From Deltaproteobacteria bacterium (GTDB lineage: Bacteria; Desulfobacterota; DSM-4660; Desulfatiglandales; B25-G16), in NCBI GenBank assembly GCA_020348625.1, contig CP070752.1, forward strand, positions 2,554,822 through 2,577,490: 22,669 nt of DNA. Direction: 5' to 3'. The notes beneath the pieces were generated by a model. It had not been told where the DNA came from, ran no database searches, and was given only the letters and a program-made list of their open reading frames with translations. Positions 1 to 7,876 of the stretch are shown one piece after another (within the stretch, counting starts at the first letter, position 1; the number at the start of each line of letters is the position of its first letter). Position numbers and translations under genes: made by a program.

Positions 1-750
1 CTTGTCCTCAATAAGCTCGACGGCCTTGGCTGCATCAAATCTACTCATATTGATGTTGAGCGCCCCTGCATGAAAGCTGGTGCAGGCCATAAACAGGCCG
101 CCAACATGAAAAAGGGGCAAGAAGTTCAGATGGCTGTCCTCGTGCGTCGCATTAAAGCAATACCCGAAGTGCATATCGGCCCACAAGATATTGCCGTGAC
201 TCAACAATGCCCCCCTCGGTCTCCCGCCCACTGCTGCCGTGTGAATGATGACAAAGCCGTCATCCGTTCCCACCTCACAAGGCTGAAGATCACCTGCGTT
301 ATCCATGAGGGATTCAAAATCCAGAAAGCTCCCACCATGGAGTTCTAGGTTAAAGAGCTTCTCCACGGAAGGCAGCTTCCCCTTTAAGCCTTCAATCAAT
401 TCCTCATATTCCTTATCGGCAAAAACAACCTTGGGGGCGCAGTCACTCAGGTTAAACCCCACCTCATCGGCGGAAAGCCTCCAATTAATAGGGAGCATGA
501 TAGCACCGAGCGCTGCCACTGCTCCGAATAAGAGAAAATATTCCAGGCTGTTCTTGCCCAGCACTCCAATCCGATCACCTTTCTCGATTCCGATACCCTG
601 CAAGCCCTTGGCCAGGCGATCAACGCTCTCCTTAAACTGGCCGAATGTGATCGTCCGACCGTCATCCACCTCCAGCCAAGCCAGCCTCTCCTTGAAGCAC
701 ATGGCATTTCGGCTTATTACATCATACACAGCAATGTCATATAGACCCAT
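1..750 (-). CDS. Acyl-CoA ligase (AMP-forming), N-terminal part, cut by window edge
   Basis: The frame is open from an ATG at 750 to the left edge, giving 250 visible residues; the C-terminal half lies outside. It is the N-terminal domain of an ANL-superfamily acyl-CoA synthetase, expected to adenylate a carboxylate and transfer it to CoA. Seen: the N-terminal block with IGVLGKNSLEYFLLFGA (about 61-77), PINWRLSADE (88-97), and the late motif PLFHVGG (212-218). The ATP-gripping loop, normally TSGTTGxPKG, reads TAAVGGRPRGA at 171-181, so the Ser/Gly/Thr run and the conserved Lys are replaced. The start is supported by an AGAGGTGGAGG stretch just upstream. It is the last visible gene of the liv-type minus-strand cluster, but a 195-base gap with a hairpin and a possible promoter precedes it. 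The family is firm; substrate and catalytic competence are unknown. Confidence 0.85.
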   Translation of the reverse strand, partial: MGLYDIAVYDVISRNAMCFKERLAWLEVDDGRTITFGQFKESVDRLAKGLQGIGIEKGDRIGVLGKNSLEYFLLFGAVAALGAIMLPINWRLSADEVGFNLSDCAPKVVFADKEYEELIEGLKGKLPSVEKLFNLELHGGSFLDFESLMDNAGDLQPCEVGTDDGFVIIHTAAVGGRPRGALLSHGNILWADMHFGYCFNATHEDSHLNFLPLFHVGGLFMACTSFHAGALNINMSRFDAAKAVELIEDK

Positions 751-837
751 GGCCTCCACCTCTACAGAGATTACGGAAACGAACCCTCGATGCAGCAGTT
801 TTTCTGGTCCAAAACCTCAACATGCAACCATTGTCTT

Positions 838-866
838 TGTGTACCCGGTTGAACGGCCAAAGTCAA
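838..866 (-). promoter_or_regulatory. Candidate sigma70-type promoter for the left-end acyl-CoA ligase
   Basis: On the minus strand TTGACT (866-861, 5/6 to consensus) is followed after 17 bases by TACACA (843-838, only 3/6). It lies between the 877-909 hairpin and the ligase start at 750. It would let the ligase be transcribed separately after termination of the upstream operon. The -10 is weak, so this is only a candidate. Confidence 0.28.
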
Positions 867-876
867 TAACGCACTA

Positions 877-909
877 GACCGCCAAAGCTCAGTGAGAGCT
901 TTGGCGGTC
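877..909 (-). terminator. Perfect 14-bp hairpin after the lipoprotein gene
   Basis: The arms GACCGCCAAAGCTC (877-890) and GAGCTTTGGCGGTC (896-909) are exact reverse complements around a 5-base loop. The hairpin lies 36 bases beyond the stop of the lipoprotein gene. Neither strand has a good U-tract right after the stem. It may be a rho-independent-like terminator, a 3'-end stabilising or attenuating hairpin inside the operon, or part of a repeat. The rest of 751-945 shows no gene. Confidence 0.45.
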
Positions 910-945
910 ATCCTCTAGAAATTCGAGCAGTCGTTCAATACCCAG

Positions 946-1545
946 CTATTCGGGGTAGGTGGCACTGAAATAAACCACCTTTTCGACACCATTGGCAGTA
1001 AAGGTAAAATTTCCATCGCCAATGTTAATGGGAAACGCCATATCGGCGATCGTGGTCCACCACTTTTCCATGGCAGACCAGGGATCCATCCCCTTGGCCT
1101 TGAGCTGATGGCCGCTTACCGCACCAAGGATCAGGAAGGCAGACCTAGTGGTAATCAAGGTTGCCGCCCTAAGCTGATTGGTTTTACCAGGTGGGATCCA
1201 CTGGGTCTCATAACCGTTCACCGTAATCAATTCAAATCCCTCAAATGCCAGAGTGAATAGGTATTGATCCAGGAAAACCGGGTATGGATTCGGATTTGTG
1301 ATATTAAAGGTAACGGCTATGGTTAAGAACGCGCCGTGATTCCCCGCTTGACCCTTTGTAGGCTTAATATTTCCGCCGTAAAACCAGTACCCGTCATACT
1401 GGGGCACATCAATTAGTTCTATAGCGATTACCGGGTTCTTAAAATTCGCCTCGGTTGGCTTGGTTTGCATCCCGGCACAAGAGACCATTAGGGCCCCCAC
1501 GCCGAATATAAATGCTATCAGTAAAACAGTAGATTTCTTCGGCAT
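946..1545 (-). CDS. Small lipoprotein with LEA14/WHy-like domain
   Basis: This is a 199-residue protein. The N-terminus has lysines, a hydrophobic segment (about 7-21) and a lipobox-like M-V-S-C with Cys23 as the expected lipidated residue, so it is probably anchored in the inner or outer membrane facing the periplasm. The mature part is predicted mostly beta. It contains TFNITNPNPYPVFLDQYLF (79-97) and a later IPPGKTNQL (117-125), a pattern resembling the LEA_2/WHy fold (NPN motif, then a G-rich turn and a strand). The fold assignment is from memory of the family and tentative. The start is well supported: GGAGG five bases before the ATG. It lies 27 bases after livF in the same direction, so it is probably co-transcribed. 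A role in presenting or retaining a hydrophobic substrate near the importer is speculation. Confidence 0.8.
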   Translation of the reverse strand: MPKKSTVLLIAFIFGVGALMVSCAGMQTKPTEANFKNPVIAIELIDVPQYDGYWFYGGNIKPTKGQAGNHGAFLTIAVTFNITNPNPYPVFLDQYLFTLAFEGFELITVNGYETQWIPPGKTNQLRAATLITTRSAFLILGAVSGHQLKAKGMDPWSAMEKWWTTIADMAFPINIGDGNFTFTANGVEKVVYFSATYPE

Positions 1546-1572
1546 AATAACCTCCCTACTTAAATGTTAGGG

Positions 1573-2382
1573 CTATGTTAACCATCTCTTTCTTCTCTTA
1601 TAGTGCTTTACCTCGGCAAAGCTCTTTGTCTTGCCCTTTTCGGAAAGCCCGAGGTAGAAGTCCTTGATGTCTTCATTTTCCTTCAACTTCTCCGAGGTGT
1701 CATCCATGACAATGCGACCGGTTTCCATTACATACGCGTAAGGGGCCACATTCAAAGCCAGCTTCACATTTTGCTCTACCAGAAGGATAGAGATCTTCTC
1801 CTCCTTGTTGAGCCTCATGAGGATATTGAATATCTCATGTATGAGCATGGGTGCCAGGCCCATGGACGGCTCATCTAACAGCACCAGCTTGGGTTCGGTC
1901 ATGAGGGCCCTACCAACTACCGTCATCTGCTGCTCACCTCCGCTGATGAATCCCGCTGTTTCGCCCCTTTTTTCCCTGAGCCGGGGAAAATAGTGGTAAA
2001 CCAGCTCTAACCCGTCTCTGACCGTACCTGTTTTTCTCAAATGGGCCCCCACCTTGAGGTTCTCCTCAACAGAAAGGTGTTCAAAGACCCTCCGGCCTTC
2101 GATTACCTGGATGATGCCCATCTTGGCAATCTCCACCGCGGGTTTCTTATGTATCATCACACCCTCAAACTCAATAGCTCCGTCCGTGACCTTTCCGACC
2201 TCCACCTTAAGGAGCCCGGAGATGGACTTGAGGGTTGTGCTCTTACCTGCCCCGTTGGCACCCAGAAGGGCTACGATCCCTCCTCTCGGCACCTCAACAG
2301 AGACACCTTTGAGCACCAGGATTACCTCATGGTATTTAACCTCAATATTGTTGACACTTAGAATTGTTTCTGCTGCTTCCAA
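1573..2382 (-). CDS. livF: Branched-chain amino-acid-type ABC transporter ATPase LivF
   Basis: This is one of the two cytoplasmic ATPases that power a Liv/HAAT-family importer. Of 269 residues it shows Walker A GANGAGKS (41-48), Q-loop Gln92, ABC signature ISGGEQQ (146-152), Walker B LVLLDEP (166-172) and the LivF-typical SMGLAP that follows. The usual LivF is about 235 residues; here about 25 basic residues are added after FYLGL, ending KRRKRWLT. The start is a TTG preceded by GGGGG eight bases upstream; no ATG exists nearby in frame. It begins 16 bases after the stop of the substrate-binding protein gene. The family is certain; the transported ligand is not determined by this subunit. Confidence 0.95.
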   Translation of the reverse strand: MEAAETILSVNNIEVKYHEVILVLKGVSVEVPRGGIVALLGANGAGKSTTLKSISGLLKVEVGKVTDGAIEFEGVMIHKKPAVEIAKMGIIQVIEGRRVFEHLSVEENLKVGAHLRKTGTVRDGLELVYHYFPRLREKRGETAGFISGGEQQMTVVGRALMTEPKLVLLDEPSMGLAPMLIHEIFNILMRLNKEEKISILLVEQNVKLALNVAPYAYVMETGRIVMDDTSEKLKENEDIKDFYLGLSEKGKTKSFAEVKHYKRRKRWLT

Positions 2383-2398
2383 TCGGAAACCCCCTTTT

Positions 2399-3685
2399 TT
2401 ACCATCCGAACCATTCGTCTGCCCACTGTTTTGACCACCGAGCCTTTACATCGACGAACGCTACCTTCTGGAACTTGCCGTCCTTCCATTCCTGTACCCA
2501 GCAACCGCCTGCGGGCCTATGGTCATCAGCTGAGTAGCTGACATCACCAGTGCACAGGCCAATGTGGAAGTCTCTCATGGTCTCAAAGCCTTTTTCCCTG
2601 ATGCCCGGGCCTGTCAGGTCACCTGCCTTATCCGCCCGCTTCATGGCTTCCCACAGGATTATACCGTTGGACCACCCCTGAACGGTTCGACAGATGCGTT
2701 TTTCCAGCGGGACGCCAGGATGGACTTTCTTGGTATACTCCACAACCTTATCCATCAAGTCGCAGTCCTGACCGAAGAACCCGTTGGGAGCCGCACCCAT
2801 TACAGTGAGGGCATCCGGCGCATTCATGGCATCTCCGGCAAGCCGCGGTAAGTTCTCATCGAAACCCCAGTTATTAATTATGTGAGCTGCCCGTAACCCA
2901 AGGGCATAGGCATCCCGGATAGTGGTGGACACCGACATGGTCGTGTTTCCGTGCCAGATGACATCGGCCCCAAAACTCTTAAGGGCCATGACCTGGCTCT
3001 TGGTATCGATGGCATAGAGACTTACATCCTGATCCGGGCCCACCTCAATACCGAGCACCTCGGCATGGTTCTTGATGGCCGCAATGGGGGCACTGGCATA
3101 GGGAGAGCCAAACATATAGGAACACGCGAGACGGGGTTTCCTCTTGCCATAATCGGGATGCTTGGGCCACTTTTTGTCAAACCAAGCCGTTAGGCAGGAT
3201 CTGGCATTTGTTGAGTAGTCCGAGGAAAAGAAGAAGTTATACGGCGTGCCCAAGTGTTTTTTTCCATCCTTATCCACCCAGTCTTTGGGCCGTGTCAGAT
3301 GCGCTGAGTAGGAGTCTGACACATAGGGAATTTGATCCTTATTGATGGTTGGCGAAAGGGCCTCGGTATCGCCGGTGCCCCACCCCATAATAGCGATAAC
3401 TCCCATCCTTTTGAGGAGTTTATATTTAGTAATGGCCTCGGGGACCCGGTAACCATAATCAAACCAGATGTATTTTACCTTCTTCCCATTGATGCCACCC
3501 ATGTCGTTCACATAGTACTTCCAAAACTCCTCCTGACCTAGAGCAGCGTCTTTTCCCACATCAGATGTAGCACCGGTTGTATCTTTGAGCCCACCTATCT
3601 TTATTACCTTTGCCAAGGCCATAGAGGATAAGCAGAACAAAATTACAAAAGCAATCAAAGGTATTAAGAGTCTTCTCATTCTCAT
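2399..3685 (-). CDS. Periplasmic substrate-binding protein of the Liv-type ABC importer
   Basis: This 428-residue protein has a clear Sec signal peptide (MRMRR, then a hydrophobic core, cleavage probably after ALA at 26). The mature protein starts VIKIGGLKDTTGATSDVG, the typical first strand of the Peripla_BP_6 / LivK family, and keeps NDMGGINGKKV and the QIPYVSDSYSAHL region around the ligand cleft. It captures the ligand in the periplasm and delivers it to LivH/LivM. At 428 residues it is longer than classical LivK (about 370), as in homologues sitting with acyl-CoA synthetases, so a fatty or aromatic acid ligand is possible. ATG at 3685 has GGGGG at good spacing. The 181-base gap before it may carry extra expression signals. 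Confidence 0.93.
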   Translation of the reverse strand: MRMRRLLIPLIAFVILFCLSSMALAKVIKIGGLKDTTGATSDVGKDAALGQEEFWKYYVNDMGGINGKKVKYIWFDYGYRVPEAITKYKLLKRMGVIAIMGWGTGDTEALSPTINKDQIPYVSDSYSAHLTRPKDWVDKDGKKHLGTPYNFFFSSDYSTNARSCLTAWFDKKWPKHPDYGKRKPRLACSYMFGSPYASAPIAAIKNHAEVLGIEVGPDQDVSLYAIDTKSQVMALKSFGADVIWHGNTTMSVSTTIRDAYALGLRAAHIINNWGFDENLPRLAGDAMNAPDALTVMGAAPNGFFGQDCDLMDKVVEYTKKVHPGVPLEKRICRTVQGWSNGIILWEAMKRADKAGDLTGPGIREKGFETMRDFHIGLCTGDVSYSADDHRPAGGCWVQEWKDGKFQKVAFVDVKARWSKQWADEWFGW

Positions 3686-3725
3686 AGTTTCCCCCTTTTT
3701 TAGGTACTAATCTGCTTTTATTTCC

Positions 3726-3758
3726 TTACCAGTTATTACTCCTTAGTATCTTTAACAC
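3726..3758 (-). other. Possible leader mini-ORF with perfect Shine-Dalgarno upstream of the binding-protein gene
   Basis: On the minus strand AAGGAGGTGA, a near-perfect anti-16S match, lies at 3768-3759 and is followed by GTG. That GTG opens a 10-codon frame (MLKILRSNNW, stop at 3726). The spacing from GGAGG to GTG is only 3 bases, so translation is uncertain. The gap 3686-3866 holds no other gene. The strong SD without a real ORF could be a ribosome standby site, a remnant, or a leader peptide. Confidence 0.25.
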
Positions 3759-3866
3759 TCACCTCCTTTCTGCTGTTAATTAGCGATTAAGCATTCAAGT
3801 TCTTTAGCGTTTTCAACAACAAACCCCAAAGAGTAAACACAATTAACTCAAGAAACCCAATGAACA

Positions 3867-4964
3867 CTAATACGAGAATGGCCACAGGTTAAAATAGTTC
3901 TTGATCTGCCACCATCTATAAGAGAGACCGCGCGGCTCATAGATCAAGAAGGCACATATTGCAAGACCGAAGGCCATCTCTTTTAAAAAGGCAAAATCGA
4001 TCAGGATCCTATCATATATTTCAGAAGCTGGTACGGCTAACATCTGCAAGATTTCTAAGACCACAACCATAAATATGGCTCCGAATATGGCCCCATCAAT
4101 ACCTGCACCCCCGATTAGAATCACACCCACCAACCATAGTGACCAGAACCAGGGAAAATGCTCTGGGCTCAGAGCCGCTAAGTTGGCTACCCAGAATGAC
4201 CCTGCGATACCCCCAATGAATCCGGCAACAAAGAAATTCAACAGCTTGTACCAGACGATATTGATCCCCAGAGTCTCTGCTGCAATATCATTATCTCTGA
4301 TAGCAACCCAGGCCCTCCCAACCCTGCTCCTCAGAAGATTGGCCATGATCATGACCATAAGTGTCAACAGAGTGATCATCAAGAGATATACCTTAACATC
4401 CGAATCTATAAACCACGGCCCTATCTTAATGGTACCCGGCGGCAGAGAAAAGGCCTGTCCCCTGCCCCCGATCCTGCTTACATATTGGGTCAGTATGAAG
4501 TCAACTGTTATGAACTGTGCTGCCATGGTGGTCAAAATAAGGTAAAACCCCTTGACCCTGGCTGAAGGAAGCCCAAAGAGAACACTCCACAGGCCCGCAA
4601 CGATCGCAGCAACAATAATGCTTATGGGGTATGCAAGACCCCAGCTAACAATAAACTCAGGCCAGGGGAATCTCAATACTAACACGGTGCTGGTGTAGGC
4701 ACCTACGGCTATAAAGGCGGCATGGCCCAGGGTTATTAGGCCTGCGTAACCTATCAGGAGTTGCACGCCCAGGGCACCAAGTGCAGTGTAGCCGATCATA
4801 ATAGCCACGCCAATCCAGTATTCATCTAGAAAAAGAGGGAATCCAATAAAAACGATCAAGAGAAGTAAAATCATCTTGCCTTTAATCACCGGCGTCTGCC
4901 ACCAACCTTGGTCTTCGGCGTAATTCTGATGGTAATCACCGCATGGAAGCCAAACCCTGCTCAT
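3867..4964 (-). CDS. livM: ABC transporter permease LivM
   Basis: This is the second membrane subunit of the importer, 365 residues. It has a cytoplasmic N-terminal stretch of about 28 residues (MSRVWLPCGDYHQ...), then about ten hydrophobic segments. The BPD_transp_2 hallmarks are present: GVQLLIGYAGLITLGHAAFIAVG (split: LLIGYAGLITLG at 69-80, HAAFIAVGAY at 81-90), SRVGRAWVAIRDND (213-226) and the AAETLGI coupling loop that contacts the ATPases. The N-terminal extension with CGDYH is seen in homologues that sit in acyl-CoA-synthetase-linked clusters (recollection). Start ATG with GGGAG about nine bases upstream. It is separated from livH by a junction made of 7-bp repeats, and from the binding-protein gene by 181 bases. 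Confidence 0.95.
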   Translation of the reverse strand: MSRVWLPCGDYHQNYAEDQGWWQTPVIKGKMILLLLIVFIGFPLFLDEYWIGVAIMIGYTALGALGVQLLIGYAGLITLGHAAFIAVGAYTSTVLVLRFPWPEFIVSWGLAYPISIIVAAIVAGLWSVLFGLPSARVKGFYLILTTMAAQFITVDFILTQYVSRIGGRGQAFSLPPGTIKIGPWFIDSDVKVYLLMITLLTLMVMIMANLLRSRVGRAWVAIRDNDIAAETLGINIVWYKLLNFFVAGFIGGIAGSFWVANLAALSPEHFPWFWSLWLVGVILIGGAGIDGAIFGAIFMVVVLEILQMLAVPASEIYDRILIDFAFLKEMAFGLAICAFLIYEPRGLSYRWWQIKNYFNLWPFSY

Positions 4965-4983
4965 AAACTGATCTCCCTCAATC

Positions 4984-5011
4984 GAAAATTGGCGATTGAA
5001 AATTGAAAATT
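4984..5011 (-). repeat. 7-bp tandem repeat, consensus AATTTTC (minus), at livH-livM junction
   Basis: On the plus strand four abutting heptads are visible: GAAAATT (4984-4990), GGCGATT (4991-4997), GAAAATT (4998-5004), GAAAATT (5005-5011). Three are identical and one differs. A more diverged heptad (CTCAATC) precedes them. They fill the greater part of the 52-base gap between livH and livM. Confidence 0.75.
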
Positions 5012-5016
5012 CTCAT

Positions 5017-5901
5017 CTACATCCTCTCAATCTTTACCCAGCCCCAGAACCCATAAGGCATGAAGAGTAAAAATACTGCCATAAATGCAAAGGGAAAGAT
5101 CTCCTTTACCCCTCCGGGAAAATAAGCATCTAAGTAAGTGCCGGCAAGATTCTGCAGAACCCCGATGATCAGCCCGCCGACTATGGCTCCGGGTACCGAG
5201 TTAAGGCCACCCAAAACTACGGCCGGGAGCACCAGTAATCCTAAATAGCCAATGGATATATTAACCCCATTAATATTTCCCAGGAGTGCCCCCCCTACAC
5301 CGGCAGCCATAAAGGCAATGGCCCAGGATGCGGCATATACAAACCGGGCACTTACTCCCAGGGAGAGTGCTGCTGTTTCATCATCTGCTGTTGCCTGCAT
5401 AGAGAGACCCCACCGGGTATATTTAAAGAAGGCAACAAAAACGAGAAAAAGAACTATAGCCAGCACAAAGGACCAAAAGTATACAGTTGAGATCTTCAAG
5501 AAACCGATGGTAAACGGCTTAAGGGAAAAGATGGCCGGCGTGAAGACCCTGGTATCCGTGCCCCATATGAAACCAATCAATCCTTTAAAGAAAAAGGAGA
5601 GTCCCACCGTTACCATGATTACGGCAAGGATTGGCTCACCAATCAGTTTATCCAAGAATATTCGCTCAGTCAGAATGCCCAGGACTATGCCAATGATGAG
5701 CGTACATAAAATGCTGAGGACGAAGGGAATGCCAACTGAATAAAAGTAAAGGGTGGTATAGGCTCCAAAGAGGGTCAGCTCTCCCATAGCCAGGTTCAAT
5801 ACCCCTGAGCACTTGTAGATTAGAACCCACCCCAGGGCAACCAGGGCATATATCCCCCCCACCATAATACCCGTCGTCAAGGTCATAAGAAAAAGTTCCA
5901 T
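5017..5901 (-). CDS. livH: ABC transporter permease LivH
   Basis: This first membrane subunit of the importer has 294 residues, the usual length for LivH, and about eight hydrophobic segments. Family features seen: GIMVGGIYALVALGWVLIY near the N-terminus, GVLNLAMGELTLFGAY (33-48), the cytoplasmic coupling motif TRWGLSMQATADDETAALSLGV (about 162-183) and LGGLNSVPGAIVGGLIIGV near the C-terminus. It pairs with LivM to form the membrane channel. ATG at 5901 is preceded by AAGGAGAGAGG; this Shine-Dalgarno is itself part of a 7-bp tandem repeat that fills the junction with the upstream synthetase gene. Confidence 0.95.
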   Translation of the reverse strand: MELFLMTLTTGIMVGGIYALVALGWVLIYKCSGVLNLAMGELTLFGAYTTLYFYSVGIPFVLSILCTLIIGIVLGILTERIFLDKLIGEPILAVIMVTVGLSFFFKGLIGFIWGTDTRVFTPAIFSLKPFTIGFLKISTVYFWSFVLAIVLFLVFVAFFKYTRWGLSMQATADDETAALSLGVSARFVYAASWAIAFMAAGVGGALLGNINGVNISIGYLGLLVLPAVVLGGLNSVPGAIVGGLIIGVLQNLAGTYLDAYFPGGVKEIFPFAFMAVFLLFMPYGFWGWVKIERM

Positions 5902-5913
5902 ACTTCTTCCTCT

Positions 5914-5948
5914 CTCCTTACTGCTTGCTGCCTACTCCCTACTGCTTA
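5914..5948 (-). repeat. 7-bp tandem repeat, consensus TARGSAG (minus), at synthetase-livH junction
   Basis: Five abutting heptads read on the minus strand: TAAGCAG (5948-5942), TAGGGAG (5941-5935), TAGGCAG (5934-5928), CAAGCAG (5927-5921), TAAGGAG (5920-5914). All fit TARGSAG with one mismatch. The last unit provides the ribosome binding site of livH. The repeat occupies 35 of the 51 intergenic bases. Confidence 0.8.
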
Positions 5949-5952
5949 CATA

Positions 5953-7875
5953 TCACACCGTGATCTCCTGTATGCGCAGATCAGTCTTGATGGGCTGTAT
6001 CCGCCCGTCTTCATACGTAATGGTCATATCGAGGTGCACCGTGTCCGTATCCTTGTAAAGATTGTCTACGATATCCTTGTATCGCTCTGCCATAAAACCC
6101 CTTCTGAGTTTGCTGGTCCTGGTTAACTCGTCATCATCCGCATCAAATGCCTTAAAGAGGTTCACGAATTTCTTAATCCTGGCCGGCTCCGGGAGACCCT
6201 TATTGGCCTCTTCTATCTGTTTCTGGATAAGATCGTAAACCTTCGGATCCTGAGAGAGTTCCGGATAGCTTGTATAATTGATCTTGTGCTCATCTGCCCA
6301 TTTACCGACAACGGAATAATCAATACACATGACGGCCGCAACGTAGGGCAGTTTGTCTCCAACCACCCAGGCATCCTGTACATAAGGGCTGAACTTAAGT
6401 CTGGCCTCCAGATACTGAGGTGCAAAGGGCCTGCTGTCATTGAGGATCATGACATCCTTTGACCTGTCAAAAACCACCAGATGCCCGTCATCATCAATAA
6501 AACCGGTATCACCAGAGTAGAGCCACCCATCCTTGAGTGTTCTCTTGGTCTCTTCCTCCATTTTGTAGTAGCCCTGAAAGACCGATGGGCTTCTGGAGAG
6601 TATCTCTCCGTCCTTGGTGATCTTGACCTCGGTTTCGGGAATTGGGGTGCCCACGGTGTCAAACTTTATATCTCCATCCCTGTGTGTAACGGATATTCCT
6701 GCTATCTCAGTTTGTCCATATATCTGTTTCAGGTTTACGCCCAAGGCATGAAAAAAGCGAAAATGATCGGGCCCCATTGCAGCACCCCCGGTATATGCAT
6801 GCCGCAGCCGGGACATTCCAAGGTGGTCCTTGAGCTTCTTCTGCATAATGACGTAAGCAAAGTAATTGAGGACCTTGAAGTACCATTGGATGGGTTTCTT
6901 TTCGAACTTGAGATCAGCAACGTGATACCCTATCTTCGTGGCCAGCTCATATACCTTCCTCTTTATCCAGGTTGAGTCCAGGTATTTCACCTGCACCTGC
7001 CGTGTGAGGCCCTCGTAAAGCCTGGGGGCGGCAAACATGACATGTGGGCCAATCTCTCGAATGTTATGCTGCGCCGTTTCCGGTTCCTCAGGGAAATTAA
7101 TTGTATAGCCAACCTGAAGGCCGCAGGAGACAGACATCATCTGCTCCCCGATCCACGCAAAGGGAAGATACGAAACAAAGTCGTCCGTATGATAGCAGGG
7201 ATCAACTGCCATGAGGTTTCGACCCATGCTCAGCATATTGTAATGGGTTAAGAGGGCTCCCTTTGGCAGAGCTGTAGTCCCGGAGGTATAAAAAAGAAGA
7301 CAAATATCCTCACCATGCCCTTCGTTGATCATTTTCTCAAACAGGTCAGGTTCTTTTTCATCAAGCTCCTTGCCAAGCTCCTGGACTTTTTTTATGCCCA
7401 TTAGGAATTCCTGATGGTATCTCCTCATCCCCTTAGGGTCATCCCATATGACATATTCCAGTTTTGGGCAATTAGGCATAATAGCCAGGGCCTTATCGAC
7501 CTCTTCCTGGGTCTCTCCTACAAAAAACCTGCTATCCGAGTGATCGACGATGTATTTGACCTCATCCATCATACAATCTTGAAAAAGCCACACCGGTATG
7601 GCGCCGGCGCACATTGCTGCCATCTCTGCCCAGATGCCTTCGGGCCTGTTGTCTCCGATCATGGCCACCTTGTCTCCCCGTCTCAGGCCGAGACTCACCA
7701 TTCCCAGGCAGAGATATTTGACATTATCGAGGTAGTCTTGCCAGGTAAAAGGCCGCCATATGCCAAACTCCTTCTCTCTCATGGCAACCTTTCCGCTTCC
7801 ATATCGCTTGCATTGCCTATAAAACAGTTGAGGAATAGTCAGATCCCTTGTTATCTCTCCCGTTTCCTCACCCAT
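5953..7875 (-). CDS. Long-chain-type acyl-CoA synthetase (AMP-forming) inside the liv operon
   Basis: This 640-residue ANL enzyme activates a carboxylic acid to its acyl-CoA using ATP. Core motifs are complete: P-loop YTSGTTALPKGA (196-207), YGQTE (386-390), YSGDTG (453-458), hinge DRSKD (470-474) and, near the C-terminus, LTRTSKLRR (584-592) with the likely catalytic Lys589. Length and the long insert with VKYLDSTWIKRK resemble the eukaryote-like long-chain (FAA1/ACSL) group. ATG at 7875 lies one base after the livG stop, with AGGAG inside the livG end, so translation is probably coupled. Its position between the ATPase and permease genes argues that the imported acid is trapped as CoA thioester. 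Substrate chain length or aromaticity cannot be told. Confidence 0.93.
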   Translation of the reverse strand: MGEETGEITRDLTIPQLFYRQCKRYGSGKVAMREKEFGIWRPFTWQDYLDNVKYLCLGMVSLGLRRGDKVAMIGDNRPEGIWAEMAAMCAGAIPVWLFQDCMMDEVKYIVDHSDSRFFVGETQEEVDKALAIMPNCPKLEYVIWDDPKGMRRYHQEFLMGIKKVQELGKELDEKEPDLFEKMINEGHGEDICLLFYTSGTTALPKGALLTHYNMLSMGRNLMAVDPCYHTDDFVSYLPFAWIGEQMMSVSCGLQVGYTINFPEEPETAQHNIREIGPHVMFAAPRLYEGLTRQVQVKYLDSTWIKRKVYELATKIGYHVADLKFEKKPIQWYFKVLNYFAYVIMQKKLKDHLGMSRLRHAYTGGAAMGPDHFRFFHALGVNLKQIYGQTEIAGISVTHRDGDIKFDTVGTPIPETEVKITKDGEILSRSPSVFQGYYKMEEETKRTLKDGWLYSGDTGFIDDDGHLVVFDRSKDVMILNDSRPFAPQYLEARLKFSPYVQDAWVVGDKLPYVAAVMCIDYSVVGKWADEHKINYTSYPELSQDPKVYDLIQKQIEEANKGLPEPARIKKFVNLFKAFDADDDELTRTSKLRRGFMAERYKDIVDNLYKDTDTVHLDMTITYEDGRIQPIKTDLRIQEITV

Positions 7876-7876
7876 C

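Noticed and set aside
305..877. 190-codon plus-strand frame
   Set aside because: It is antisense to the acyl-CoA ligase gene, whose minus-strand translation has clear family motifs.
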